Assembly (NCBI RefSeq): GCF_000478195.2
Contig: NZ_AUZM01000015.1
Span: 1 to 64,000 of the forward strand
DNA from: Lyngbya aestuarii BL J
GTDB lineage: Bacteria > Cyanobacteriota > Cyanobacteriia > Cyanobacteriales > Microcoleaceae
Direction: 5' to 3'
Length of the DNA stretch: 64,000 bases
Both the position numbers and the translations under genes were made by a program. Below the pieces are notes generated by a model, which saw nothing but the letters and a program-made list of their open reading frames with translations, searched no databases and was not told where the DNA came from. Numbering within the stretch: the stretch's first letter is position 1; each line of letters starts with the position of its first letter. Shown one piece after another: positions 17,576-27,377 of this stretch.

Positions 17576-20191
17576 ATGAACAAATTTGACTTCTTAAAAA
17601 GCCAGAAAATCAACCGTTCCCAAAAATCTTCTATTGCCAAGCAATTGTGCTTTAGCATTATTTTTCTAGTGATTTTTAGCCTACTAACAACTGGAAGTAT
17701 TCTTATTTATTTGAGTTCACAAACTCAGTTGAAACAATCTCAGCTTCTACAAAAAGAACGATCACAAATTGCCGCTAATCGGATTGATACCTACATTCAA
17801 GATCTACAAGGAAAACTACTTTATCTTGCTAGGGTACAAGGTTTAACTGAACTCTCTTCCCAAGCTCAAAAAGCTTTACTTGAAGGCTTGAGTCGCAACA
17901 ATGATGCCTATGAAACGATGGCAATTCTCAACTCCGAAGCTGATCCAGTTGCTGTTTATTCTCCTTATACTGAAGTGAATTTAGGTAATTTCAAAGAGAC
18001 TCCCCTCTTTGTACGAGCGTTTAAACAGCAAGAAAATTATGTTGATCTCGTAGAAATTGATCCAGAAACCCAAGCATTAATTATGACTTTAGCTGTTCCC
18101 ATTCGGAATCAATCAGATGAAGTTGATGGGGTATTACTCGCTACAATAAATTTGAAATTTTTAGATTTTGTTGTGTCTCAAACGGGAGTGGGCAAAACAG
18201 GTTATGCTTATGTTCTTGATCATCGAGATGTTTTGATTGCCAAAAATAGTCACATCACCCAAATTGATCGATTAGAAAGTGTTTCTGACTATGGGTTTAT
18301 CAAGCAACTCAAAGCCACTCAAGATAAATCTTTAATTGCTTATCAAGGTTTAACTGGACAAGAAGTTTTAGGTGCGATCGCTCCGGTTCGGAATGTGTAT
18401 TGGAACGTTGTTGTTGAACTCCCAACATACGAAGCTTATGCGCCTGTTCGTCGTTTAATTATTAGTATGATTGGATTGCTATTGATTGCGATTTTTAGTG
18501 CGGTAGGGGTTAGCTTTTTCCTGTCAAATTTATTAGTTTATCCTCTAAAAATTCTCACCCAAGTTGCTGCGAATATTCGAGCAGGAGATCTCAACGCCAG
18601 AGTGAATATTAATCTCGAAAATGAACTCGGAATTTTAGCAGAAGTATTTAATCAAATGACCCAACAATTAAAAGAATCTTTTGAGACTTTAGCTCAAACT
18701 AATCAAGAATTAGAAGCTCGAGTCGAACAGAGAACTGGAGAGTTAGCCCAAGCCAAAGAAAAAGCTGAAGTGGCGAACTTTGCTAAAAGTGAATTCCTCT
18801 CGAATATGAGCCATGAACTCAGAACACCGCTAAATGGAATTTTGGGTTATGCTCAAATTTTACAGCGAGATCGCACTATTAGTCCTCGTCAAGTTGAAGG
18901 TTTAGATATTATTCTGAAAAGTGGTAATCATCTCCTGACTTTAATTAATGATATTCTAGATTTTTCTAAAATAGAAGCGGGTAAATTAGAACTCTATCCG
19001 AGTAATATCAACCTCGCTAGCTTCATCGATAGCGTAGTAGCAATGATTCAAATGAGAGCTTTAGAAAAAGATATTTTATTTCAGTATAAAGGGGATTCAA
19101 ATTTACCTCAAGGGATTCAAGCGGATGAAAAACGTCTCAGACAAATTTTGCTCAACTTGCTCGGAAATGCAGTAAAATTTACCGATAAAGGGTGTGTTAC
19201 CTTAGAACTCAGTGCATTAGATTATTCACCTCTTTCCTCTACGGTTTCATTACGTTTTGAAGTGATAGATACTGGAGTGGGGATGAGTTCAGCTCAACTC
19301 GATAAAATCTTTCAAGCCTTTGAACAAGTTGGAGACGTTAAACGCAGAGCAGAAGGAACAGGTTTAGGGTTAGCAATTTCACGTCAATTAGTGGAAATGA
19401 TGGGGAGTTCTCTACAAGTTAAAAGTCAACTGAATCAGGGTTCAACTTTCTGGTTTGATCTAACTTTTCCGATTGTGCAAGTTTATTATTCTTCTCCTCC
19501 AAAAAACAATCTTCACATCACTGGATATCAAGGAAAACGTCGTTATGCTTTAATTGTTGACGATAAAAAAGCCAATTTATTAGTTTTACAGAATATGCTA
19601 GAACCGCTAGGATTTGATATAATTTTGGCAGAAGATGGTCAGCAAGCCATAGACAAAGCAAAACAATATCAACCTGACCTCATTTTAACAGATTTAGTCA
19701 TGCCCGTTAAAAGTGGTTTTGAAGCGGTTAAAGAGATTCGGGAATATCCAGAACTTAAAAATACTAAAATTATCGCAGTTTCTGCCAGTGTGATGCAACC
19801 CGATCTTCAGCGAAGTGTTATTGTAGGATGTGATGCCTTTATCCCCAAACCGATAGATGAAAAACAACTTCTATCAATGATTGCAGAACATTTGCAGCTA
19901 GAATGGATTTATGAGCCATCATCTAAACTCACGATGACTTCAGAAATCACGAGTAAAACGTCATCAAACACTGAGTTTATTGTTCCTGATCTCGAAGAAA
20001 TCAGAGTGCTTCACGATTTGGCTTTGTTGGGTAGCATGAAAAAAATTCAGCAGCAAGCAACTTATATAGAAAAACTCGATCCTAAATATATTCCTTTTGC
20101 CCATAAAATCCACGAATTAGCTAAGGGATTTCAAGAAAAAGCTTTAACAAGTTTAATTGAAAAATATTTACCCGAAGGAGAGAATCAATGA
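17576..20191 (+). CDS. Hybrid sensor histidine kinase (cache-HAMP-HisKA-HATPase-REC)
   Basis: 871 residues. A transmembrane helix (about 28-50) is followed by an extracytoplasmic cache-like sensor (about 52-290), a second helix (about 292-318), HAMP and a short coiled coil. Then come HisKA with the phosphorylated H413 (SHELRTPL), HATPase_c with GTGLGLAIS, and a receiver domain with D706 (LTDLVMPV). The C-terminal 100 residues (after about 785) show no recognised domain. It lies 98 bases after the BMP lipoprotein gene and overlaps the next kinase by four bases (ATGA), so the three genes probably form an operon and signalling relay. The ligand is unknown. Confidence 0.92.
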   Translation: MNKFDFLKSQKINRSQKSSIAKQLCFSIIFLVIFSLLTTGSILIYLSSQTQLKQSQLLQKERSQIAANRIDTYIQDLQGKLLYLARVQGLTELSSQAQKALLEGLSRNNDAYETMAILNSEADPVAVYSPYTEVNLGNFKETPLFVRAFKQQENYVDLVEIDPETQALIMTLAVPIRNQSDEVDGVLLATINLKFLDFVVSQTGVGKTGYAYVLDHRDVLIAKNSHITQIDRLESVSDYGFIKQLKATQDKSLIAYQGLTGQEVLGAIAPVRNVYWNVVVELPTYEAYAPVRRLIISMIGLLLIAIFSAVGVSFFLSNLLVYPLKILTQVAANIRAGDLNARVNINLENELGILAEVFNQMTQQLKESFETLAQTNQELEARVEQRTGELAQAKEKAEVANFAKSEFLSNMSHELRTPLNGILGYAQILQRDRTISPRQVEGLDIILKSGNHLLTLINDILDFSKIEAGKLELYPSNINLASFIDSVVAMIQMRALEKDILFQYKGDSNLPQGIQADEKRLRQILLNLLGNAVKFTDKGCVTLELSALDYSPLSSTVSLRFEVIDTGVGMSSAQLDKIFQAFEQVGDVKRRAEGTGLGLAISRQLVEMMGSSLQVKSQLNQGSTFWFDLTFPIVQVYYSSPPKNNLHITGYQGKRRYALIVDDKKANLLVLQNMLEPLGFDIILAEDGQQAIDKAKQYQPDLILTDLVMPVKSGFEAVKEIREYPELKNTKIIAVSASVMQPDLQRSVIVGCDAFIPKPIDEKQLLSMIAEHLQLEWIYEPSSKLTMTSEITSKTSSNTEFIVPDLEEIRVLHDLALLGSMKKIQQQATYIEKLDPKYIPFAHKIHELAKGFQEKALTSLIEKYLPEGENQ

Positions 20192-21531
20192 AAACTTATA
20201 TCGTTCCTCATGCTCATAAACTGAATTTAAAAGATTACACAGTCTTGATTGTAGATGATCATCCTACAAATTTAAAAATTGCGGTTGATTATTTAGAAGA
20301 TTGTGGTTTAACAGTTCTCGTTTCTCAAGATGGTGAAAGTGCCTTAAGACGAGCCAAATTTGCGAATCCTAATCTGATTTTATTGGATGTATTGATGCCA
20401 GGAATTGATGGGTTTGAAACCTGTTGTCGTTTAAAAGCTGACCCAGAAACTGAAGATATTCCGGTGATCTTTATGACGGCTTTAGCTAGTACAGAAGATA
20501 AAGTTAAAGGCTTTGAAGTTGGGGCGGTTGACTATGTGACTAAACCCATTCAACATGAAGAAGTGTTAGCCAGAATTACGACTCATTTACAAATTCAAGC
20601 TTTATACCAAAAAGTAGAGGAACAAAATCAAAACCTACAGCAAAAAGTGATTGAACGTACTGCTGAATTATCCCAAGCTTTAGCCGATTTACAACAGTCT
20701 CAAATTCAGTTAGTTCAAAGTGAAAAAATGTCAGCTTTGGGTCAACTGGTGGCGGGAGTTGCTCACGAAATTAATAATCCTCTAAGTTGTTTGACGGGAA
20801 ATCTACAACACGCAACAGAATATATTCAAGATTTATTAGAACACTTACACCTTTATCAACAGCAGTTAAATCCTCCTGGAGATAGCATCACAACTCATGC
20901 GAAAGACATAGAGTTAGACTATCTAACAGATGACCTTCCGAAAGTTATTTTGTCGCTACAAGAAGCAACCCAACGCATTCACGATATTAGCAAAAGTCTC
21001 TATCATTTTTCCCACTCAGATACCTCTAAAAAAGTTACTTTTGACCTTCATCAAGGTCTAGAAAGCACTCTGACAATTTTAAAACATCGCTTTAAAGCAA
21101 ATCAATATCGTGCAGATATTGACATGATCAAAGATTATGGAAATTTACCTTTAGTTCATTGTTATCCCGGACAAATTAATCAAGTTTTTATGAATTTAAT
21201 TGCAAATGCAATTGATGCTTTAGATGAAAAAAATATTAATAATTCTACATTTAGTCAACCGATTGAACAGCCTAGAATAACGATTAAAACTTGGGAAAAT
21301 ATAACTCAAAAAAGTGTGATAGTTTCAATTAAAGATAACGGCTTAGGAATGTCTGAGAACCTCCAAGAAAAAATCTTTAGCCATTTATTCACCACGAAAC
21401 CCATTGGAAAAGGAACCGGACTAGGTTTATCAATTTCTCGTCAAATTATTGTGGACAAACATCAGGGTAGACTCAACTGTATTTCTGAACTGGGGAAAGG
21501 GTCAGAATTTATGATCGAACTTCCAGTCTAA
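20188..21531 (+). CDS. Response regulator/histidine kinase fusion (REC-HK)
   Basis: 447 residues: receiver domain with D67 (LLDVLMPG), a coiled-coil linker with [14 protein letters not shown], a dimerisation/phosphoacceptor helix with H193 (VAHEINNPL), and HATPase_c ending with GTGLGLSIS. There is no membrane segment, so it acts in the cytosol. Its ATG overlaps the TGA of the upstream hybrid kinase, which points to translational coupling and a phosphorelay from that kinase. No DNA-binding or enzymatic output domain follows, so the final target is elsewhere. Confidence 0.92.
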   Translation: MKTYIVPHAHKLNLKDYTVLIVDDHPTNLKIAVDYLEDCGLTVLVSQDGESALRRAKFANPNLILLDVLMPGIDGFETCCRLKADPETEDIPVIFMTALASTEDKVKGFEVGAVDYVTKPIQHEEVLARITTHLQIQALYQKVEEQNQNLQQKVIERTAELSQALADLQQSQIQLVQSEKMSALGQLVAGVAHEINNPLSCLTGNLQHATEYIQDLLEHLHLYQQQLNPPGDSITTHAKDIELDYLTDDLPKVILSLQEATQRIHDISKSLYHFSHSDTSKKVTFDLHQGLESTLTILKHRFKANQYRADIDMIKDYGNLPLVHCYPGQINQVFMNLIANAIDALDEKNINNSTFSQPIEQPRITIKTWENITQKSVIVSIKDNGLGMSENLQEKIFSHLFTTKPIGKGTGLGLSISRQIIVDKHQGRLNCISELGKGSEFMIELPV

Positions 21532-21621
21532 TATCAATCAAGTCATCGTCGGGAAAAAAACACTTAAAGATTTAGCCCTTTAGTCCCTGATTTTCCCAGG
21601 TATTAAGTTTTATTATTGATC

Positions 21622-22323
21622 TTATTTTTGCATCAATTCATCATACTTCTTGCGAACTTCTTGAATATCTTCCCACATTAACCATTTGGGTTTTCCCGGT
21701 TCCCGAGAAGGATTTCGCAGTAAATAAGCGGGATGAAAAATCGGCATACAGAAGCATCCTTCCCATTGTCGCCACTGACCCCGAATTTTAGTAATCCCTT
21801 GCTTTTCTGCTAACAACGACTTCACCGCAGTCGCTCCCGTCAACAAAATAATCTGCGGATCAACTAAGCGAATTTGTTCTAATAAATAAGGTTTACAAGC
21901 CTCGATTTCCGAAGCCGTAGGAGTCCGATTTCCTGGTGGACGACAACGAATTGCATTAGAAATATAAACCTCTCGTTCGGTACTCAACCCCGCAGATTCT
22001 AAAATTTTATCTAAAAGTTGACCCGATCTTCCCACAAACGGTAAACCCTGTTCATCTTCATTTTGACCCGGCGCTTCTCCAATAATCATAATAGCGGCTT
22101 GGGGATTTCCGCGACCAATCACCGCATGAGTTCGATTATTTCCCAAAACACACCGATGACATTGATTACAATGATCCGCAATTTCATCTAAATTTTGGTA
22201 AGTTCCAGGGGGAATTTGAACCTGAACATCTTGGGGAATTTGATCCCGATTAAAATTAGAAGGAGTTGGACTAGCACCCGACTCGGCAAAGTCAAATAAA
22301 TTAAGTTGTTGATCGCCAGACAT
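21622..22323 (-). CDS. Family 4 uracil-DNA glycosylase (4Fe-4S)
   Basis: 233 residues from the ATG at 22323. It excises uracil from DNA. The motif GEAPG (82-86) and the later FHPAYLLRNP are the two active-site motifs of family 4 enzymes. The cluster cysteines C55, C58, C127 and C143 have the spacing expected for the family (two, 69 and 16 residues apart). An alternative GTG start at 22344 would add seven residues. The first 50 residues are a poorly conserved linker (LNLFDF...). Divergent from the phosphoribosyltransferase gene. Confidence 0.93.
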   Translation of the reverse strand: MSGDQQLNLFDFAESGASPTPSNFNRDQIPQDVQVQIPPGTYQNLDEIADHCNQCHRCVLGNNRTHAVIGRGNPQAAIMIIGEAPGQNEDEQGLPFVGRSGQLLDKILESAGLSTEREVYISNAIRCRPPGNRTPTASEIEACKPYLLEQIRLVDPQIILLTGATAVKSLLAEKQGITKIRGQWRQWEGCFCMPIFHPAYLLRNPSREPGKPKWLMWEDIQEVRKKYDELMQK

Positions 22324-22431
22324 GAATTTAAACGCTGAAGTCACACGACAGAAACTTTATTTAGTCTAGACTGATTGAGTTGCAACTCTCAAGTTTGGCG
22401 GTCAAGATAGAGAAGATAATGCTTGTTCGTT

Positions 22432-23094
22432 ATGTTCTCAACCCCTCCCTTTAACGATCGCACCCACGCAGGTCTAGAACTCGCTAAAGCCATTGAGCGA
22501 CAAATTGCCCGACACCCCCAACCCGGCGATCGCATCATCGTCTACGCCCTTCCTAGAGGTGGTTTAGCCGTTGCTGAACCTGTAGCCCGTCGTCTCAACT
22601 GTCCGTTAGATGTGATCGTTGCCAAAAAAATCACCCATCCCGATAACCCTGAACTCGCTTTAGGTGCTGTCACCGCAGAGGGGTATGTACTCTGGTCTTC
22701 TAAAAGTCGTCCGACTAATTTTGAACTTCAGCAAACCCTCTTACATCAAGCGCACGGTAAAGCCCTCGATCAACTCGCCCAACTCGCGCCAAATGGCTCG
22801 AAAACCAACCCTCAGAACGCTTTAGCAATTATCATTGATGATGGAATTGCCACCGGGTTAACCATGGCTGTCGCGGTCAAATGTCTCAAATCCAAAAACC
22901 CCAGTGAAATTTGGATCGGTGTACCTGTTGCCCCCCGAGACTTACGAGAACCCCTAAAACAATGGTGCGATCGCTTAATTATTTTAAAATCACCGCGAAT
23001 ATTTTTCAGCGTTAGTCGGTTTTATCGGAATTTTCCTCAAGTTGAAACCCAAACGGCGATCGCTCATTTACAGCGTCAAAGCCAATGGCGTTAA
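22432..23094 (+). CDS. Phosphoribosyltransferase-family protein
   Basis: 220 residues with a type I phosphoribosyltransferase fold. YALPRGGLAVAEPVA lies near the N-terminus and the PRPP-binding loop IIIDDGIATGLTM around residues 136-148. The branch is the stand-alone PRTase often seen near stress or DNA-repair genes. The base substrate is not evident, and some relatives act as hydrolases or regulators. I use the ATG at 22432; a TTG three codons upstream is the alternative. Confidence 0.8.
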   Translation: MFSTPPFNDRTHAGLELAKAIERQIARHPQPGDRIIVYALPRGGLAVAEPVARRLNCPLDVIVAKKITHPDNPELALGAVTAEGYVLWSSKSRPTNFELQQTLLHQAHGKALDQLAQLAPNGSKTNPQNALAIIIDDGIATGLTMAVAVKCLKSKNPSEIWIGVPVAPRDLREPLKQWCDRLIILKSPRIFFSVSRFYRNFPQVETQTAIAHLQRQSQWR

Positions 23095-23132
23095 ATCAGT
23101 GACCAAGTACCGTGCAGTGACCAGTTTTTCAT

Positions 23133-23192
23133 GTCACCCTGAATGAAATCAAGGGTCAAACAGATAGATGCTTCACGTTCGTTCAGCATGAC
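23133..23192. repeat. Dispersed palindromic element
   Basis: The segment begins GTCACCCTGAATGAA and ends CGTTCAGCATGAC. Its ends are imperfect inverted repeats (nine of eleven). It resembles the widespread GTCATTCTGA...TCAGAATGAC class of intergenic palindrome. Just upstream CAGTGACCA occurs twice (23097-23122), a short repeat type common in filamentous cyanobacteria. No coding sequence. Confidence 0.5.
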
Positions 23193-23261
23193 CATTAAAC
23201 TGTACTGTTCTCAGTTTTGTATGATATTTCAAGAGCAAACTTAGTAACAAACAAACTGGTC

Positions 23262-23570
23262 ATGAGACTTTGGCAACTTTGGTGGCAAACCCTGGTACTC
23301 TCGACTCAATACAATCCGCCTCAATTTATCGAGGTGATTATGTTAATGTTAGCCATGATCTTACTCGGATTTTGGAGTTTAACTGGAGATTTACCCTATC
23401 TAGTGCTGTGTTTGAGTTATGTCTTGGGTTCTTCGATCTCTATGTTAGTCCGAGAAGCGATAATACCCTCACCTGATTTTCACATTACCCAAGTGCTTTC
23501 TGTTTTGTTACTGTATATTAGTCTGCTTACATTAATTGAATTGATGCTGACTGTTGCTCAAAGATTTTGA
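23262..23570 (+). CDS. Small membrane protein, unknown
   Basis: 102 residues from the ATG at 23262 (a TTG at 23217 would add 15). Hydrophobic segments are VIMLMLAMILLGFWSL, YLVLCLSYVLG and VLSVLLLYISLLTLIELML, so about three helices. I do not recognise the family. Its 3' end overlaps the convergent VOC gene by 13 bases. Coding status is supported by length and consistent hydrophobic pattern only. Confidence 0.6.
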   Translation: MRLWQLWWQTLVLSTQYNPPQFIEVIMLMLAMILLGFWSLTGDLPYLVLCLSYVLGSSISMLVREAIIPSPDFHITQVLSVLLLYISLLTLIELMLTVAQRF

Positions 23571-23941
23571 CGGGAAGACTGATGTAAAATCAGGCGATTT
23601 CCCAAGGGGTCATAGGCATAAATTTCTCGACCGTGAGAAGCGGTTAAAATCTCTCCGGGGGGCCGATATCCGAGGCGAGATAACTCGGCAATTGCATCCT
23701 CTAAGTTCGCCACTTCCAAACACAGACTCATTCCGGCTTGGGTTGGATCTGCAAACTCCTCAACCTGAGTAGATTTGGGTTGAAAAATACCTAATTTCAA
23801 ACCCGGAAGCTGAAACTCTGCATAAACCTCCGGGATGTACGAGTGCGGTTGAATTCCCAACAATTGACGATAAAACTCCACTAAAATCTGGAGATCTGTC
23901 GCCGCAAGCGTGACAAAGGCTTCAATGCAGTGTACAACCAT
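23558..23941 (-). CDS. VOC-superfamily (glyoxalase/dioxygenase-like) protein
   Basis: 127 residues with one pair of beta-alpha-beta-beta-beta modules typical of the vicinal-oxygen-chelate fold: a first module through VEFYRQLLGI, a second ending in REIYAYDPLGNRLILHQ. Members include glyoxalase I, dioxygenases and antibiotic-binding proteins. Possible metal ligands are H4 and a C-terminal Glu/His. The substrate cannot be inferred. Its 3' end overlaps the small membrane-protein gene. Confidence 0.82.
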   Translation of the reverse strand: MVVHCIEAFVTLAATDLQILVEFYRQLLGIQPHSYIPEVYAEFQLPGLKLGIFQPKSTQVEEFADPTQAGMSLCLEVANLEDAIAELSRLGYRPPGEILTASHGREIYAYDPLGNRLILHQSSRQNL

Positions 23942-23980
23942 AATGGCAAAATCGCTAAACCTAACGCTTAAATTGTACAG

Positions 23981-25342
23981 ATGGGACGAATCTTTTTATC
24001 CGCAGGTCATGGTGGCTTTGAAAACGGAGTCCGAGATCCGGGAGTCATTGCAGGAGGAACAACCGAAGCCCAAGAAATGATTTGGATTCGTGATTTGGTC
24101 GCCGCAGAATTGCGATCGCAGAATTTTACGGTGTATTTGGTTCCTGATGATCTCTGTCAAGTTGAAACGGTTGATTGGATTAATTATTATTCTCGTCCGG
24201 GTGATGTTGCGTTAGAATTGCAAGCCGGAGGCTCATCAAATCCTAATGTACGGGGCGTAACGGTGTTTTATATTGCTCACAATGCCGAACGTCAACGGGA
24301 TGCTCAACAGCTTTTAATGGCCTTGTTACGGCGAGTTCCTCAATTTCCCAGTCGGGGAACGAAAGCGGATACCGCCACTGGATTAGGTCGTTTAATCTTT
24401 TGTCGCTGGATTATTATTCCTTCTTTATATGTTGAAATTGGTTTTTTGACTAATCCTCAAGATCGCAGTTTAATTCAAACTCGACGAAAGGATATTGCGA
24501 AAGGAATTGCCGATGGAATTATCGGTTGGATTCAAGGAGAAAACGTCATTCCTGCGCCTCCCGTTCCACCGAATGTAATGGTTTATGGTTCGATTGGAAT
24601 TAAAATTAATGGTCAATCCTATGGGGAAGGCGGGATTTTAATTCAAGGGAATTCTTACATTCCAATTGATTTAGTGGATCGTCTCGGAATTAATGTCGCT
24701 CAACTGGCTCGGGTGCGTCGAGTCCGATATCAAAATATTGTCTATGTTCGTGCTGTAGATTTGCGAGATTTTGGTATCTCTGTCTCTTGGGATAATCCCA
24801 GTCGGACTGTGGTGTTACGATCTTTTTCCCGAGTTTATGCTGAGAAAATTGACCGAGTTATGGGCAATGGAATTACCACAGAGTTACAACTGATTGCGTT
24901 TATTAAGTCGGAAAATAATACGGGTTTATATCAATTTCCGGAGTTGGCTCTAATCTACCAAGAAGAAGCTAATCTTGAAGGAGTAAATTATGATATTGCT
25001 TTTTGTCAAATGTGTTTAGAAACGGAGTTTTTACGATTTGGGGGCTTGGTCAAAGCTGCTCAAAATAATTTTGCTGGACTCGGAACGCTTGGCGGTGCAT
25101 CAACAACGGCTTCTTTTGCAACCCCTCGATTGGGAGTTAGAGCGCATATTCAACATTTAAAAGCTTATGCGAGTACCGAACCTTTAGTTCAAGATATTAT
25201 TGATCCTAGATTTCATTTTATTACCCGAGCAATTGCCCCTTCTGTATTGCAATTAAGTGGACGTTGGTCTGATGATTTGCAATATGGTAATCGAATTTTA
25301 GCCCTGATGCAACGGCTTTATGAAGTTTCTGGAGTTCTCTAA
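23981..25342 (+). CDS. Cell-wall hydrolase: amidase_3-like, copper-amine-oxidase-N-like and glucosaminidase domains
   Basis: 453 residues. Residues 1-190 are an N-acetylmuramoyl-L-alanine amidase-like domain (SAGHGG with H9; PSLYVEIGFLTNP at its end). About 200-285 are a copper-amine-oxidase N-terminal-like domain (KINGQSYGEGGILIQGNSYIP), probably a wall-binding module. About 300-453 resemble a glucosaminidase/Bax-like domain (FCQMCLETEFLRFGG, NNFAGLG). No signal peptide is visible, unusual for a wall enzyme. The position of the second zinc histidine (SIH in classical amidases) is Gln in LELQAGG. The protein may cut or only bind septal peptidoglycan. Confidence 0.8.
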   Translation: MGRIFLSAGHGGFENGVRDPGVIAGGTTEAQEMIWIRDLVAAELRSQNFTVYLVPDDLCQVETVDWINYYSRPGDVALELQAGGSSNPNVRGVTVFYIAHNAERQRDAQQLLMALLRRVPQFPSRGTKADTATGLGRLIFCRWIIIPSLYVEIGFLTNPQDRSLIQTRRKDIAKGIADGIIGWIQGENVIPAPPVPPNVMVYGSIGIKINGQSYGEGGILIQGNSYIPIDLVDRLGINVAQLARVRRVRYQNIVYVRAVDLRDFGISVSWDNPSRTVVLRSFSRVYAEKIDRVMGNGITTELQLIAFIKSENNTGLYQFPELALIYQEEANLEGVNYDIAFCQMCLETEFLRFGGLVKAAQNNFAGLGTLGGASTTASFATPRLGVRAHIQHLKAYASTEPLVQDIIDPRFHFITRAIAPSVLQLSGRWSDDLQYGNRILALMQRLYEVSGVL

Positions 25343-25667
25343 TTGAGTTATAGACTTGAAAAATTAAGCGATTGAAAATGAAACTCTATCAATAGGCAAA
25401 AAAATTGCCGGAGAGAGGGGTTTTATTTGCACTTTTTTAGATCTTATGCTATATTTGTTATAATTTTTTATAAAATATTATCGATAGATACTTGAATGTG
25501 TAAGTTTAGCTAGTGCTATTGGGATAGAGAATTATCAGTCTAAAGATAGAAAATTCTCAGTTTAAAGTAATAGTATAATATTAAAGGAGAACTGAGAATA
25601 TATACATCTTTCTCGACTTAACTGACTAGATTAAAATTTAACTTCTACTCTATCTTTTACCAGATTT
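25343..25667 (+). promoter_or_regulatory. Leader with a tandem 22-base repeat upstream of the AAA-GGDEF gene
   Basis: No ORF. A 22-base unit at 25527-25548 is followed directly by a second at 25549-25570 with 17 identical positions (core ATTxTCAGTyTAAAG). A Shine-Dalgarno-like AAGGAGA follows at 25584-25590 but is far from the ATG. The tandem repeat could be a pair of regulator sites; this is inference. Confidence 0.35.
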
Positions 25668-27377
25668 ATGTCATCAATTCAACATCAGTCACCTATAATG
25701 TGTTCTGTTCATCAAGAGTCTCAAATGACTGAACAACCCGGCGGCCCTATTCCTCCTTTCTCAACAACATATATTGAGCGTTCTCCTCTCGAAAAACAAG
25801 CCAAAGAAGCGATTGAACAACCGGGATGTTTACTGCGAATCAAAAGCCCTCGAAAAATGGGAAAAACTTCCCTAATTCTCCAGGTCAAAACTCACGCAAT
25901 TGGCTTGGGTTACTCTACAGTTCATCTTGATTTTCGCCGGATAGAATCTAGAGTTTTAAGCGATTTTAACACCTTTTTACGGTGGTTTTGTAAAACTCTC
26001 AGTTATCAACTTAAACTCGAAGATGAACTCGAAGACTACTGGGATGAAGATATAGGCGGCAAAATTAGTTGTACTGCTTACCTCTACAACTGTATCTTAG
26101 AAAAACTAGAAACTCCCCTCTTACTTGTTCTCAGTGAAATTGACCATTTATTTGAACACCCCCAAATTTACCAAGATTTTTTACCTTTATTGCGTTCTTG
26201 GTATGAAGAAGCAAAACAAGAAGAAAGCATCCAAAAACTGAGGTTAATTTTAACCTATTCTACAGAAATTTATGTCCCTTTAAAAATCAATCAATCTCCC
26301 TTTAATGTTGGCTCAGTGCTTCAACTTACCCGGTTTAACTTAGAACAAACAGAAGCCTTAGTTTGTTGCTATGGATTCTTATCCACTCTGAGTAAAACGA
26401 TAGCAGATCAACTCTACGAATGGGTAAACGGACATCCCTATTTAACTCAACTGGCTTTGTATCATCTGAACAAGCAAATAGAAGTAAATTCAGAGACTCC
26501 AGAAGTAAAACTCGCTCATATTATAGAAGAATCTGCCACACTATCAGGGATTTATAGCGATCATCTACGACGTTGTTTAATCCACTTAAAACAAAATCAA
26601 GAACTCGCCACCGCTTTTCAATACGTTGTTGAAATCGATGAGGCCATTACACTCGATCCCATTTTAGCCTATCAGTTAGAAAGTCTAGGGCTAGTGACAC
26701 TCATCGGTAATCAAGTCATTTGTAGTTGTCAACTTTATCGACAATACTTTAGAACCTACAAACTAGACACCATTGATCAACATCCATTAATTCACCATAT
26801 CAAACAACTCGAAAAACAAAATATAACCCTAAAAAGCCTCTCAGAAACAGATGAATTAACCGGACTTGCGAATCGTCGTTGGTTTAACAGCACCATTGAA
26901 CAAGAATGGGAACGGTTAGGAAATCAAAATAATTCCTTATCCCTTCTTCTTGTCGATATCGATTATTTCAAAGTCTATAACGATCTCTACGGTCATCCGG
27001 CTGGAGATGTTTGTCTCCAAAAAATTGCTCAAGCCCTAACAGAATGTATTAACCGTTCAACAGATTTAGTTTCTCGTTATGGGGGAGAAGAATTTGCAAT
27101 TTTGCTTCCGATGAGTAACACCCAGAGGGGAGTGCAAGTCGCCCAACGCATTCAACACCAAATAAAAGCCTTACAAATTACTGTTGAAAATCCTCGGGTG
27201 ATTTGCTTTCCAGAGAACGTTGTAACAGTTAGTATTGGAGTCGCAAGTATTATTCCTTCATCCGATTTTAATTGGCGAGATTTGGTCGAAGCGGCTGATC
27301 GATCTCTCTATCAATCTAAGAGAAAAGGACGAAATCGGATTACTGTCAGTCAAGCTTTTAGCGAGTTCAATGAATAG
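25668..27377 (+). CDS. AAA-like NTPase domain fused to GGDEF diguanylate cyclase
   Basis: 569 residues. The N-terminal 380 residues are an AAA-like (AAA_35/STAND-type) domain. Its Walker A is the modified [10 protein letters not shown] (G65-K66-T67), with [15 protein letters not shown] as Walker B. A short linker ([15 protein letters not shown]) leads to a GGDEF domain at about 395-560. GGEEF is at 472-476, with the inhibitory I-site RSTD five residues before it. It should make cyclic di-GMP, possibly gated by nucleotide state of the first domain. The next gene starts inside its last codons (ATGAATAG), so the two are coupled. The ATG at 25668 is followed by other possible starts at residues 11 and 20. 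Confidence 0.88.
   Translation: MSSIQHQSPIMCSVHQESQMTEQPGGPIPPFSTTYIERSPLEKQAKEAIEQPGCLLRIKSPRKMGKTSLILQVKTHAIGLGYSTVHLDFRRIESRVLSDFNTFLRWFCKTLSYQLKLEDELEDYWDEDIGGKISCTAYLYNCILEKLETPLLLVLSEIDHLFEHPQIYQDFLPLLRSWYEEAKQEESIQKLRLILTYSTEIYVPLKINQSPFNVGSVLQLTRFNLEQTEALVCCYGFLSTLSKTIADQLYEWVNGHPYLTQLALYHLNKQIEVNSETPEVKLAHIIEESATLSGIYSDHLRRCLIHLKQNQELATAFQYVVEIDEAITLDPILAYQLESLGLVTLIGNQVICSCQLYRQYFRTYKLDTIDQHPLIHHIKQLEKQNITLKSLSETDELTGLANRRWFNSTIEQEWERLGNQNNSLSLLLVDIDYFKVYNDLYGHPAGDVCLQKIAQALTECINRSTDLVSRYGGEEFAILLPMSNTQRGVQVAQRIQHQIKALQITVENPRVICFPENVVTVSIGVASIIPSSDFNWRDLVEAADRSLYQSKRKGRNRITVSQAFSEFNE

Noticed and set aside
23133-23192. Insertion sequence or MITE
   Set aside because: No target duplication or transposase; the element fits a common short palindromic repeat.
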